This document shows positions 7,090-13,093 of a stretch of DNA of 13,093 bases, one piece after another. The stretch lies in the NCBI GenBank assembly GCA_017484235.1, contig JAFUTM010000371.1, forward strand, positions 1 through 13,093, in the 5' to 3' direction. Position 1 is the first letter of the stretch. Every line of letters starts with the position of its first letter. The translations under genes were made by a program, and so were the position numbers. The DNA is from Selenomonadaceae bacterium (GTDB lineage Bacteria > Bacillota > Negativicutes > Selenomonadales > Selenomonadaceae). The notes beneath the pieces are model-generated. The model was not told where the DNA came from and did no database searches. It worked only from the letters and a program-made list of their open reading frames with translations.

Positions 7090-8514
7090 ATGAATAATAT
7101 ATTAACAGAAGTTTTAAACGAATTTGAGCAAATAGCAAGAATACCAAGACCGTCTAAACACGAAGATAAAATTGCAAATTATCTTGTTGGGCGGCTTATT
7201 TCAATTGGAGCAGAGGCGTTTTGCGATTCAGTTGGTAACGTCATAGCAGAAATTGAGCCGACACCTGGTCTGGAAGACAAGCCTGTCATTATAATGCAGG
7301 CCCATATGGATATGGTGTGTGTAAATTCCAACGAAAGATCCGATTATAATCCGATGACGGACGAAATAAATTTAATTAAAGATGAACATTACCTCCGTGC
7401 AGTTGGCACCTCTCTTGGTGCAGACGACGGAATGGGAATTGCCATAATACTATATATACTTCAAAATCAACAGGAACACGGTAGGCAGCGCGTTATATTT
7501 ACGGTAGATGAAGAAGTTGGTATGAGTGGCGCGGCTGGTCTGGATAAAAAATATCTTGACGGTAATTATTTGATAAATATTGACAGTGAAAATGCTGACG
7601 AATTAGTGATTGGTTGTGCTGGCAGTCTCAAAATTGAGTTATCACGTAACATTGAATGGACTAAACCAGAATTAAAATCCGCATATAAGATCAATGTAAC
7701 TGGACTTAAAGGCGGACACAGCGGTGAAGTGATACACATTAAGCACACCAATGCGATAAAAGTTATGGCACAAGTGATAGAACAGTTAAATTGTGAAGTC
7801 GCATCAATTAGCGGCGGTCGGGCAATGAATGTTATACCTTCTGAATGTGAAGCTGTAATTATTACGGATAGCGACAATGTTAATGAAATATGTGATAAGG
7901 CAGCCACTGCTATAAAATCTCATTATGATGAGCCTAATATAAAGATAAAAGCTGTTTCAACAGATATGCCTAACAAAGTTATCAGCGACAAGGATAAAGA
8001 TTCTCTGTTGGACGTGGCAGGATTTTTAATGGACGGGCTTTATGATGACGAAACGAGTGCAAATATCGGCACAATTCAAATTATTGAAGACAAGATTCAT
8101 TTGCAGTATATGCCCAGATTCCATACTAAACACGGACAAAGTGTTATGGGACATATGGCAGCTGAAGCAGCACGGCGGAGTGGTTATGATATAAATATTC
8201 ATAAACCGTCACCAGCCTGGCATTCGGAAAGTAATTCATTAAGCCAGCTTATGACAGATATAGGTCTTAAACAAGGCCGGCAGCTTACCGAACGAATTAT
8301 ACACGGCGGTTTGGAGTGCAGTTTTTTTAGTCAGAAGAATCCAGAATTGACGATAATATCAATCGGCACTACTAATATAGACATTCACTCGCCAAAAGAG
8401 CGTTTATTGCTTTCAAGCGTAGAGCCGACCGTCAATCTGTTAATGGAAACGTTAAGTGTAATAAATAATGTCAATGACTACACGACTAAAGTCGTGAGCT
8501 TGGGTGAAAATTAG
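7090..8514 (+). CDS. pepD: aminoacyl-histidine dipeptidase (M20C), altered C-terminus
   Basis: A 474-residue PepD, a cytoplasmic zinc dipeptidase that cleaves Xaa-His and other dipeptides. Metal-site motifs are present: H72 and D74 in MQAHMDM, D112 in SLGADDGMGIA, E141-E142 in TVDEEVGMSGA, and the NIDSE block that holds the next ligand. The lid-domain motif GLKGGHSGEVIH and the C-terminal HSPKERL stretch before the last helix are also present. The ATG follows AAGG with suitable spacing. The last twelve codons are unusual: after the expected terminal helix (METLSVINN) the frame continues over ATGA (8474-8477) into the hairpin that opens the structured element downstream, adding about YTTKVVSLGEN before TAG. 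This tail looks like it is encoded by the inserted element. The catalytic part is intact, so activity is probably kept. Confidence 0.95.
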   Translation: MNNILTEVLNEFEQIARIPRPSKHEDKIANYLVGRLISIGAEAFCDSVGNVIAEIEPTPGLEDKPVIIMQAHMDMVCVNSNERSDYNPMTDEINLIKDEHYLRAVGTSLGADDGMGIAIILYILQNQQEHGRQRVIFTVDEEVGMSGAAGLDKKYLDGNYLINIDSENADELVIGCAGSLKIELSRNIEWTKPELKSAYKINVTGLKGGHSGEVIHIKHTNAIKVMAQVIEQLNCEVASISGGRAMNVIPSECEAVIITDSDNVNEICDKAATAIKSHYDEPNIKIKAVSTDMPNKVISDKDKDSLLDVAGFLMDGLYDDETSANIGTIQIIEDKIHLQYMPRFHTKHGQSVMGHMAAEAARRSGYDINIHKPSPAWHSESNSLSQLMTDIGLKQGRQLTERIIHGGLECSFFSQKNPELTIISIGTTNIDIHSPKERLLLSSVEPTVNLLMETLSVINNVNDYTTKVVSLGEN

Positions 8515-8806
8515 ACCAAGTTCCTGTTGACTAGCCTAAGTGCTTCGGGCACTACGTTATCTCCGAAAATATAGGTACCGGCAGACGTAAATCCTAATCT
8601 GCTGCGCTACGGCTTGTGGTTAAACAGTTCTGGGTAGTAGGGACAGTGCTGCAAGTGTATACAACCGTTGATAACATTGGCGAAGGATTATTACGCTAGT
8701 GGGCGGCGATCTGTTCTATTTTAACAGATATTAAGCCCACACGCCTTCGGGCGTTAAATTAAGCGGCTCCTCCTACGATTAAAATCGGAGGTTTTCGCCG
8801 TATTGG
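8478..8806 (+). ncRNA. orphan HEARO/omega-RNA-like structured element (IS200/IS605-related)
   Basis: A stretch of about 330 bases with no reading frame of note but many hairpins, much more GC-rich than other intergenic DNA here. Visible stems are CACGACT/AGTCGTG (8481-8487/8490-8496), CTTGG/CCAAG (8499-8503/8516-8520), AGTGC/GCACT (8539-8543/8549-8553), GCAGA/TCTGC (8581-8585/8598-8602), GTGGGC/GCCCAC (8699-8704/8735-8740) enclosing ATCTGTT/AACAGAT (8709-8715/8723-8729), ACGCC-TTCG-GGCGT (8741-8754), and CGGC/GCCG (8764-8767/8797-8800) enclosing CCTCC/GGAGG. The opening ACTAAAGT hairpin is typical of IS200/IS605-group ends. It follows ATGA, which I recall as the insertion site of HEARO RNAs, the guide RNAs of IscB. 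No iscB, tnpB or tnpA is present. The family name is from memory of pattern and context; exact ends, especially the right one, are uncertain. Confidence 0.6.
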
Positions 8807-8843
8807 GTTTTTAAATGAAATAGTTAATATGTTAATATAAAAG

Positions 8844-8910
8844 AAAAATCAATGGACTTTATCCAATCGTTGAGGACTCGGATAAAATTCATTGATTTTT
8901 TATTTCGTTT
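8844..8910. terminator. bidirectional terminator between pepD and ilvC
   Basis: A long hairpin: 8844-8864 pairs with 8880-8900 over 21 positions, with one C-A mismatch and one G-U, around a 15-base loop. The outer arm is AAAAATCAATG/CATTGATTTTT, so each strand has a T-rich tail after the stem. It sits between convergent genes and ends 28 bases from the ilvC stop, so it should stop ilvC on the minus strand and transcripts from pepD or the RNA element on the plus strand. Confidence 0.85.
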
Positions 8911-8928
8911 TACTTTATTTATTATCTA

Positions 8929-9945
8929 TTAGTCTTTGGAAAGATCGCTGCCGTCTTTGAGCCAGCTCATCATGCCGCGCAGCTTGCTACCGACCTGCTC
9001 AATTTGATGTTCAGCGTGGATTCTGCGCTGTGCCAGGAAGTTTGCACGACCAGCTGCACGATTCTCAACAAGCCAGTTACGAGCAAAGGTTCCGTCCTGG
9101 ATTTCTTTGAGTGCAGTTTCCATAGCCTTGCGAGTATCTTTGGTGATGATTTTCGGACCAGTGGTATAGTCACCATATTCAGCGGTGTCACTGATAGATT
9201 TGCGCATTTTAGCCATTCCGCCCTCATACATGAGGTCAACGATCAATTTCATTTCGTGGAATGTTTCAAAATAAGCGATTTCCGGCTGATAACCTGCATT
9301 GACGAGAGTCTCAAAGCCTTCTTGAATCAAATGAGTTACGCCGCCGCAGAGAACACACTGCTCACCGAAGAGGTCAGTTTCCGTCTCTTCTTTGAAAGTC
9401 GTCTGGATAACACCAGCACGTGTACCACCGATTCCACGAGCATATGCAAGTGCAATATCAAAACATTTGCCGCTTGCATCCTGCTCTACTGCAAATACAT
9501 CAGGAACGCCGCCGCCCTCAACAAAAGTACGACGAACGAGATGACCTGGACCTTTTGGAGCAACCATAAATACATCAATATCTTTTGCCGGAACGATTTG
9601 TTTAAAATGAATATTAAAGCCGTGAGCAAATGCCAACGCGCTGCCGGATTTTAAATTCGGTGCAATCTCATTTTTATAAACATCAGCCTGCTTTTCGTCA
9701 GGAATCAGAATCATTGTAATGTCAGCGGACTTAACTGCATCTGCAACGGATAACACTTTCAAGCCCTGTCCTTCAGCAACAGCCTTTGACTTGCTGCCTT
9801 CATAAAGACCAACAACCACATTGACGCCGCTCTCTTTAAGGTTGAGTGCGTGCGCGTGGCCTTGACTGCCGTAACCGATAATTGCAACGGTCTTGCCGTT
9901 CATAACTTCCCAATTAACGTCTTGATCATAGTACGTTTTTGCCAT
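8929..9945 (-). CDS. ilvC: ketol-acid reductoisomerase, class I
   Basis: A 338-residue IlvC of the short class I type. It isomerises and reduces acetolactate or acetohydroxybutyrate to dihydroxy acids in valine, leucine and isoleucine synthesis, using magnesium and NAD(P)H. The Rossmann motif GYGSQG (24-29) and the cofactor loop GLYEGSKS (46-53), whose serines fit NADPH phosphate binding, are present. So are the FAHGFNI block with H108 and the metal ligands D191 and E195 in DLFGEQ and E227 and E231 in the helical knotted domain. The ATG is preceded by GAGGT at about nine bases. The gene has its own promoter and stands apart from other ilv or leu genes, none of which is in the window. pabA lies upstream on the same strand with no terminator between, so read-through is possible. 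Confidence 0.98.
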   Translation of the reverse strand: MAKTYYDQDVNWEVMNGKTVAIIGYGSQGHAHALNLKESGVNVVVGLYEGSKSKAVAEGQGLKVLSVADAVKSADITMILIPDEKQADVYKNEIAPNLKSGSALAFAHGFNIHFKQIVPAKDIDVFMVAPKGPGHLVRRTFVEGGGVPDVFAVEQDASGKCFDIALAYARGIGGTRAGVIQTTFKEETETDLFGEQCVLCGGVTHLIQEGFETLVNAGYQPEIAYFETFHEMKLIVDLMYEGGMAKMRKSISDTAEYGDYTTGPKIITKDTRKAMETALKEIQDGTFARNWLVENRAAGRANFLAQRRIHAEHQIEQVGSKLRGMMSWLKDGSDLSKD

Positions 9946-9973
9946 TAAGAATTACCTCACTTTAATTTGTTCA

Positions 9974-9991
9974 CAATATAAGTTTATATTG
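9974..9991 (-). promoter_or_regulatory. candidate operator at ilvC transcription start
   Basis: CAATATAA-GT-TTATATTG is a perfect 8-base inverted repeat that would lie at about +1 to +18 of the ilvC transcript. A further half-site with the same orientation as one arm lies in the promoter spacer (10009-10016). This fits a repressor site, but which protein binds is unknown and AT-rich chance similarity cannot be excluded. Confidence 0.4.
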
Positions 9992-9998
9992 ATAGTTT

Positions 9999-10027
9999 AT
10001 TTTATTATTTATATTGCGCTTTGTCAA
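9999..10027 (-). promoter_or_regulatory. promoter of ilvC
   Basis: Read on the minus strand: perfect TTGACA (10027-10022), a 17-base spacer and TAAAAT (10004-9999). Transcription would start near 9992, leaving a leader of about 47 bases, too short for a T-box or a leader-peptide attenuator. Confidence 0.8.
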
Positions 10028-10038
10028 GTTTTAGATTT

Positions 10039-10611
10039 TTAATGATTAATATGGTTCAAAAAGTTCTGCATCATTGTTCGACCGTCGGCGGTCAAAATGG
10101 ATTCTGGGTGAAACTGAATGCCCTCAACATCATAATCTTTATGACGAATGCCCATAATCGTGCCGTCGGAAAGCTCGCTTGTAATTTCGAGGCAGTCCGG
10201 TAAAGTTGAACGCTCAATTATAAGTGAATGGTAACGTCCAACTTCTACATTCTGAGGCAGATTTTTATAAAGACCAGTACCGTTATGATGCAGAGGCGAG
10301 GTCTTGCCGTGAATTATTTCTTTGTTTCGTACTACTTTGCCGCCAAAAACTTCGCCTATTGCCTGGTGACCGAGACAAATGCCAAGTATAGGAATCACGC
10401 CTTTAAATTTATCAATCAGTGACTCCGTAATACCAGCATCTTTTGGTTGTCCAGGTCCTGGTGAAATGACAATGGCACTGTAGTTCTTCGGTTCTATTTC
10501 GTCAAGTGCAATCTTATCATTGCGGATTACTTCGACTGTTGCGCCAAGTTCTGATATAAGTTGATAGACGTTATAAGTAAAAGAATCATAATTATCTAAT
10601 AATAAAATCAT
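10039..10611 (-). CDS. pabA: glutamine amidotransferase subunit of aminodeoxychorismate/anthranilate synthase
   Basis: A 190-residue class I glutaminase that hydrolyses glutamine and passes ammonia to a chorismate-binding partner, for folate (PabB) or tryptophan (TrpE) synthesis. The N-terminus MILLLDNYDSFTYNVYQ is the classic PabA/TrpG start. The oxyanion motif SPGPGQP (50-56), the nucleophile C79 in GICLGHQ, and H168 and E170 in QFHPES are all intact, so it should be active. No pabB, pabC or trp gene lies in the window, so the choice between PabA and TrpG, or service to both, cannot be made from context; the symbol is the more common one for isolated copies. The start follows AAAGGA at about nine bases and is only 21 bases downstream of the acidic repeat gene, with which it probably forms an operon. 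Confidence 0.92.
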   Translation of the reverse strand: MILLLDNYDSFTYNVYQLISELGATVEVIRNDKIALDEIEPKNYSAIVISPGPGQPKDAGITESLIDKFKGVIPILGICLGHQAIGEVFGGKVVRNKEIIHGKTSPLHHNGTGLYKNLPQNVEVGRYHSLIIERSTLPDCLEITSELSDGTIMGIRHKDYDVEGIQFHPESILTADGRTMMQNFLNHINH

Positions 10612-10632
10612 TTACATATATCCTTTACCGCA

Positions 10633-11415
10633 TTATGATTTATTTGTAGAATTAGTTTGATTAGATTGTACAGCTTTAAACTGTGGACGATTATTCATTT
10701 CAAATGGATTGCCGCCGAATATATTGTTCTCACTAATAACAGGCGGCTTTACTTTGTCGTTAAAGCTGAAGATTTCGTCATTATCTATTTCAAAATCGGA
10801 ATTATCTTCACCGAAAATTAAATCATCAGGCTCATCTTCGCCCCAAACTCGTTTGTCAAATTTGCCGCCATAGATGAACATTGGGCGCGGTTCGTCATCG
10901 TCGAAATCATCTTCTTCATCAAAATCATCAGGATCATCGTCATCTTTTCCGAAGACAATATTTAATGGCTCGTCGTCGTGCCACATTCTATGACCAAATT
11001 TATCATCACCAAACATTGCTCTAAACATAGGTGGTGGAGGCGTTCTGCGTTCGTTTTCATTATCCTTATCATCAGAATCACCATCAAAAGTCGGCGGCTC
11101 TGGTGGTGTGAGGTCTTTGTTGTCTTCACTGCCGTCAAAGGTCGGTGGTTCAGGTGGTGTAAAGTCTTCACTATCGTTGTCACCGTCGAAGGTCGGTGGT
11201 TTAGGCGGTGTGAAATCTTCATTTTCATTGTCTCCGTCAAATGTAGAAGGTTCTAACAATGTTGAAGTATCCTCAACGTTATCTTCGTTGTTATCAACAG
11301 TCTGTGTCTCTATCGGCGTTGTTAATTCTTCTGCCGTATCGTTATTGTTAAATGCAGGTAATTTAAAATTCATTGAATCAGACTTCTTTTGGTTAGGTTT
11401 AAATTTTTTTCTCAT
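10633..11415 (-). CDS. uncharacterised acidic Pro-rich repeat protein
   Basis: A 260-residue protein I cannot assign to a family. It has no signal peptide and no membrane segment. A short basic N-terminus (MRKKFKPNQKK) is followed by very acidic, low-complexity sequence. Residues about 54-120 hold four tandem 17-residue units around [PS]-x-x-T-F-D-G-D, each followed by acidic residues and T-P-P-[EK]-P-P (T-F-D-G at 58, 75, 92 and 109). Residues about 134-204 hold two copies of another unit 46 residues apart: M-F...K-F-x-x-R-[MV]-W-x-[DE]-D-E-P-x-x-[IL]-[VI]-F-G-x-D. A short D/E-only stretch lies between them, and the C-terminus is Asn/Gln/Ser-rich. ATG 11415 has GGAG seven bases upstream and its own promoter. 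It is first in a likely operon with pabA. It is probably disordered apart from the W-containing repeats, which may be a binding module. Function unknown. Confidence 0.8.
   Translation of the reverse strand: MRKKFKPNQKKSDSMNFKLPAFNNNDTAEELTTPIETQTVDNNEDNVEDTSTLLEPSTFDGDNENEDFTPPKPPTFDGDNDSEDFTPPEPPTFDGSEDNKDLTPPEPPTFDGDSDDKDNENERRTPPPPMFRAMFGDDKFGHRMWHDDEPLNIVFGKDDDDPDDFDEEDDFDDDEPRPMFIYGGKFDKRVWGEDEPDDLIFGEDNSDFEIDNDEIFSFNDKVKPPVISENNIFGGNPFEMNNRPQFKAVQSNQTNSTNKS
11053..11256 (-). repeat. four tandem 51-bp coding repeats
   Basis: In-frame repeats of 51 bp inside the acidic protein gene, encoding the 17-residue T-F-D-G units. The two middle units are most alike at DNA level and the outermost is most diverged. 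Such arrays tend to change copy number by slippage or recombination. Confidence 0.8.
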
Positions 11416-11478
11416 ATCAATACTCCGTTCTAAATTATCATAAAAACATAAATATTAAAACTACAAAATACATAAAGA

Positions 11479-11507
11479 ATTATTTATCATTTGTTTAATT
11501 TTGTCAA
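11479..11507 (-). promoter_or_regulatory. promoter of the acidic repeat protein-pabA operon
   Basis: On the minus strand: perfect TTGACA (11507-11502), a 17-base spacer and AATAAT (11484-11479). The expected start near 11472 gives a leader of about 57 bases. It is divergent from the tRNA promoter, whose -35 begins 47 bases away. Confidence 0.65.
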
Positions 11508-11553
11508 TAGTTATGACTTTAATTTAATCAAAATTTAATTATTAAAAAATCTC

Positions 11554-11582
11554 TTGACATAAATTAAATTTAGAGTTAAAAT
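11554..11582 (+). promoter_or_regulatory. promoter of tRNA-Ala
   Basis: Perfect TTGACA (11554-11559), a 17-base spacer and TAAAAT (11577-11582). Transcription would start about five bases before the mature tRNA. Confidence 0.8.
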
Positions 11583-11593
11583 AACATTGCTAT

Positions 11594-11669
11594 GGGGATA
11601 TAGCTCAGCTGGGAGAGCGCAACGCTGGCAGCGTTGAGGTCAGGGGTTCGAACCCCCTTATCTCCACCA
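11594..11669 (+). tRNA. tRNA-Ala (anticodon GGC)
   Basis: A complete 76-base cloverleaf including an encoded CCA end. The acceptor stem GGGGATA pairs with TATCTCC and contains the G3-U70 wobble that identifies alanine tRNAs. The D stem is GCTC/GAGC, and the anticodon stem CAACG/CGTTG carries the loop CTGGCAG with anticodon GGC, which reads GCC and GCU. The T stem AGGGG/CCCCT holds the TTCGAAC loop. A T run (11670-11676) and the hairpin repeat follow directly and may end its transcript. Confidence 0.98.
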
Positions 11670-11675
11670 TTTTTT

Positions 11676-11747
11676 TAATTAGGAATGCGGAATTCAGAAT
11701 GCAGAATAATATATGATTCTATATTCTAAATTCTACATTCTTAATTA
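11676..11747 (+). repeat. interspersed hairpin repeat, copy 2
   Basis: A 72-base inverted repeat with ends TAATTAGGAATG (11676-11687) and CATTCTTAATTA (11736-11747), one mismatch from perfect and the same ends as copy 1 at 4429-4522. The arms extend to about 32 bases with six differences, all transitions, so several mismatched positions can still pair as G-U in RNA. It is non-coding and lies between tRNA-Ala and speD, where it may act as a terminator or processing hairpin. Confidence 0.8.
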
Positions 11748-11765
11748 GTTTTTGGGGGTAGTTAG

Positions 11766-12572
11766 TTGGCAGATAAACTCAAACTATATGGATTTAATAA
11801 TCTTACAAAGTCGTTGAGTTTTAATATTTATGACATATGCTATGCTAAAACTCAGCGTGAACAGAAAGATTATATTCATTATGTTGATGAACAGTATAAT
11901 TCTGAACGATTGACCGGTATTTTAACGACTGTAACGGAAATGATTGGTGCAAGAATATTGAACATCTCCAGTCAGGATTATGATCCGCAGGGCGCGAGTG
12001 TTACAATACTCATTGCGGAAGAGGCGGCGATAGCTGCTGGTCAGAAGAAACCTAAAACGGATAATAATGATGTTGAAACAACTGAAGGTGAAACGATAGT
12101 GGCTCACCTGGATAAAAGTCACGTAACTGTTCATACGTATCCAGAGTTTCACCCAGAAACTAGTCTGGCAACATTTAGAGTTGACATTGATGTATCGACT
12201 TGCGGCGAAATTTCACCGCTTTTAACTCTTGATTATCTGATTGGTAAGTTTGATTCTGACATAATAACTATGGATTACCGCGTCAGAGGTTTTACTCGTG
12301 ATATGACTGGCCGTAAGCTTTTTATGGACAGCAAGATGACTTCCATTCAAGAATTTATCAGCGAAGATATACTTGATATATATGATGCGGTTGATGTTAA
12401 TATGTACCAGGCGAATCTGTTTCATACACGTATGTTGATTAAAGAACTCGAACTTCAGAATTACTTGTTTAATGCTGATGTGCACGAACTGCCACCTAAA
12501 ACTCGGCTTGAAATTTCATCTAATCTGCGACGTGAAATGATTGAAATTTTTAGTGGTAAAAATATTTATTAA
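11766..12572 (+). CDS. speD: S-adenosylmethionine decarboxylase proenzyme
   Basis: A 268-residue SpeD of the E. coli-like class. It decarboxylates S-adenosylmethionine to give the aminopropyl donor for spermidine. The proenzyme cuts itself before S118 in the L-D-K-S-H motif (115-119), turning that serine into the pyruvoyl cofactor. The flanking HTYPEFHPE and STCGE (C146) motifs are present, and the D-Y-R-V-R-G-F-T-R-D block and the C-terminal R-x-E-M-x-E-I-F-x-G-x-N match the family closely. The start is TTG 11766, with GGGGGT (11754-11759) six bases before it, giving MADKLKLYGFNNLTKS; no ATG fits. No clear promoter is visible between the tRNA and speD, so it may depend on read-through past the hairpin repeat. 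No speE is in the window. Confidence 0.95.
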   Translation: MADKLKLYGFNNLTKSLSFNIYDICYAKTQREQKDYIHYVDEQYNSERLTGILTTVTEMIGARILNISSQDYDPQGASVTILIAEEAAIAAGQKKPKTDNNDVETTEGETIVAHLDKSHVTVHTYPEFHPETSLATFRVDIDVSTCGEISPLLTLDYLIGKFDSDIITMDYRVRGFTRDMTGRKLFMDSKMTSIQEFISEDILDIYDAVDVNMYQANLFHTRMLIKELELQNYLFNADVHELPPKTRLEISSNLRREMIEIFSGKNIY

Positions 12573-12629
12573 TGAATTAAATTTGTTATTATGATTGAAT
12601 AGAGAACATTTTTAATAGCAAAAATAATT

Positions 12630-13093
12630 TTGGAAAATGACGGAACAATAACTATAGGAGAAATTGCAGAAAAATTAAATGTAAGTGCTAAAACTATATC
12701 ACGGCAACTTCCAAAAGTAGAAGAACTATTTAATAATTACAATCTCAAACTGGATAAACGTACTGGAGCTGGTTTAAAAGTGCTGGGCAGTGCGGTTAAA
12801 AAGTTTGCCATACTTGAACTTGGAAAAAGCTCAATATATAAAAGGGAATATTCACCTAAAGAACGACTGTCCGTTATAACCAGCACATTATTACTAAGTC
12901 GTGAACCTATAAAATTATTTGCATTGTCTTCATCATTGCGAGTTACTGATTCTACAATCAGCTCTGATTTAGATAAATTGGAACCCTGGTTTCAAGAACG
13001 TGGACTTCGACTTTTGAGAAAACCTGGACTGGGAATCAGCTTGTTGGGTAGTGAACGTGATTTCAGACGCGCAATTGTTAAATATATATATGA
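12630..13093 (+). CDS. BglG/MtlR-type PRD transcriptional regulator, N-terminal part (3' partial, start unclear)
   Basis: The frame is open to the right edge and encodes two DNA-binding modules typical of MtlR/LicR/BglG-type regulators. An HTH_11-like domain comes first, with G-E-I-A-E-K-L-N-V-S-A-K-T-I-S-R-Q-L and the G-A-G-L-K-V-L-G wing. An Mga-like HTH follows, with F-A-L-S-S-S-L-R-V-T-D-S-T-I-S-S-D-L and a second G-L-G-I-S-L-L-G wing. PTS-regulated PRD and EIIB/EIIA domains would be expected beyond the window. The start is a problem. Homology seems to begin earlier, at R-T-F-L-I-A-K-I-I (from 12603), behind an in-frame ATG at 12591, but codon 4 of that frame is TAG (12600-12602). TTG 12630 is the first usual start after the TAG and cuts the first helix; ATA 12615 is another option. 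It may be a decayed or mis-sequenced start. Confidence 0.75.
   Translation, partial: MENDGTITIGEIAEKLNVSAKTISRQLPKVEELFNNYNLKLDKRTGAGLKVLGSAVKKFAILELGKSSIYKREYSPKERLSVITSTLLLSREPIKLFALSSSLRVTDSTISSDLDKLEPWFQERGLRLLRKPGLGISLLGSERDFRRAIVKYIY

Noticed and set aside
8478..8806. A group II intron or an intact IS605 transposon.
   Set aside because: No GUGYG start or domain V pattern of a group II intron is visible, and no tnpA, tnpB or iscB frame exists in this stretch.
9004..9654. A 216-residue open frame on + opposite ilvC.
   Set aside because: It is antisense to a fully conserved gene, has no ribosome binding site and shows Cys/Ser-rich shadow composition.
9946..9992. A T-box or leader-peptide attenuator before ilvC.
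   Set aside because: The predicted leader is only ~47 bases and has no T-box sequence, branched-chain codon run or terminator hairpin.
11053..11256. A CRISPR-like array.
   Set aside because: The 51-bp units are contiguous and in frame with no unique spacers; they are coding repeats.
10978..11443. Open frames on + opposite the acidic protein, with VGGSGGVKSS-like repeats.
   Set aside because: Their repeats only mirror the 51-bp array of the minus-strand gene; the minus frame has promoter, binding site and operon spacing.
12600..12602. TAG recoded as a sense codon in this genome.
   Set aside because: pepD uses TAG as a plausible stop and no other gene here contains an internal TAG; a local mutation is simpler.

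Overview
This window is an AT-rich bacterial chromosome segment made mostly of housekeeping genes. The protein set points to Bacillota: SepF-based cell division, a long two-part U32 protein, PepD-type dipeptidase, class I IlvC and pyruvoyl SpeD of the E. coli-like type. Negativicutes or Clostridia seem most likely, but no marker settles this.

Left part, all on +: the C-terminal end of a GGDEF diguanylate cyclase (2-250), a U32 protein with two candidate iron-sulfur centres (276-2708), metK with its own promoter and terminator (2802-3977), a small Bro-N-like protein (4111-4425), a hairpin repeat (4429-4522), typA/bipA (4551-6356), sepF (6459-7055) and pepD (7090-8514). typA has no ATG, GTG or TTG that keeps its P-loop; its best start is an AUA placed correctly behind a Shine-Dalgarno sequence.

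Middle: the 3' end of pepD runs into a stretch of about 330 bases without a protein gene (8478-8806), packed with hairpins. It begins just after an ATGA tetranucleotide with an IS200/IS605-type hairpin. I read it as an orphan HEARO/omega-RNA-like mobile element without its iscB/tnpB gene. It appears to have replaced the last codons of pepD. A long symmetrical hairpin (8844-8900) then separates pepD from the convergent minus-strand genes.

Right part: on the minus strand, a strange acidic repeat protein (11415-10633) is followed after 21 bases by a pabA/trpG-type glutaminase (10611-10039), then ilvC (9945-8929) with its own promoter and a CAATATAA inverted repeat at the transcription start. Divergently on + lie tRNA-Ala(GGC) (11594-11669), a second copy of the hairpin repeat (11676-11747), speD (11766-12572) and the start of a BglG/MtlR-type PRD regulator (running off the end), whose likely ATG is followed by an in-frame TAG at codon 4.

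Functional links: MetK makes S-adenosylmethionine and SpeD decarboxylates it for polyamine synthesis; IlvC and the glutaminase belong to amino acid or folate pathways; TypA and possibly the U32 protein act on ribosome or RNA maturation. There is no defence island or intact transposon. The points most worth a second look are the orphan structured RNA in pepD, the AUA start of typA, the uncharacterised acidic repeat protein and the two-copy hairpin element.
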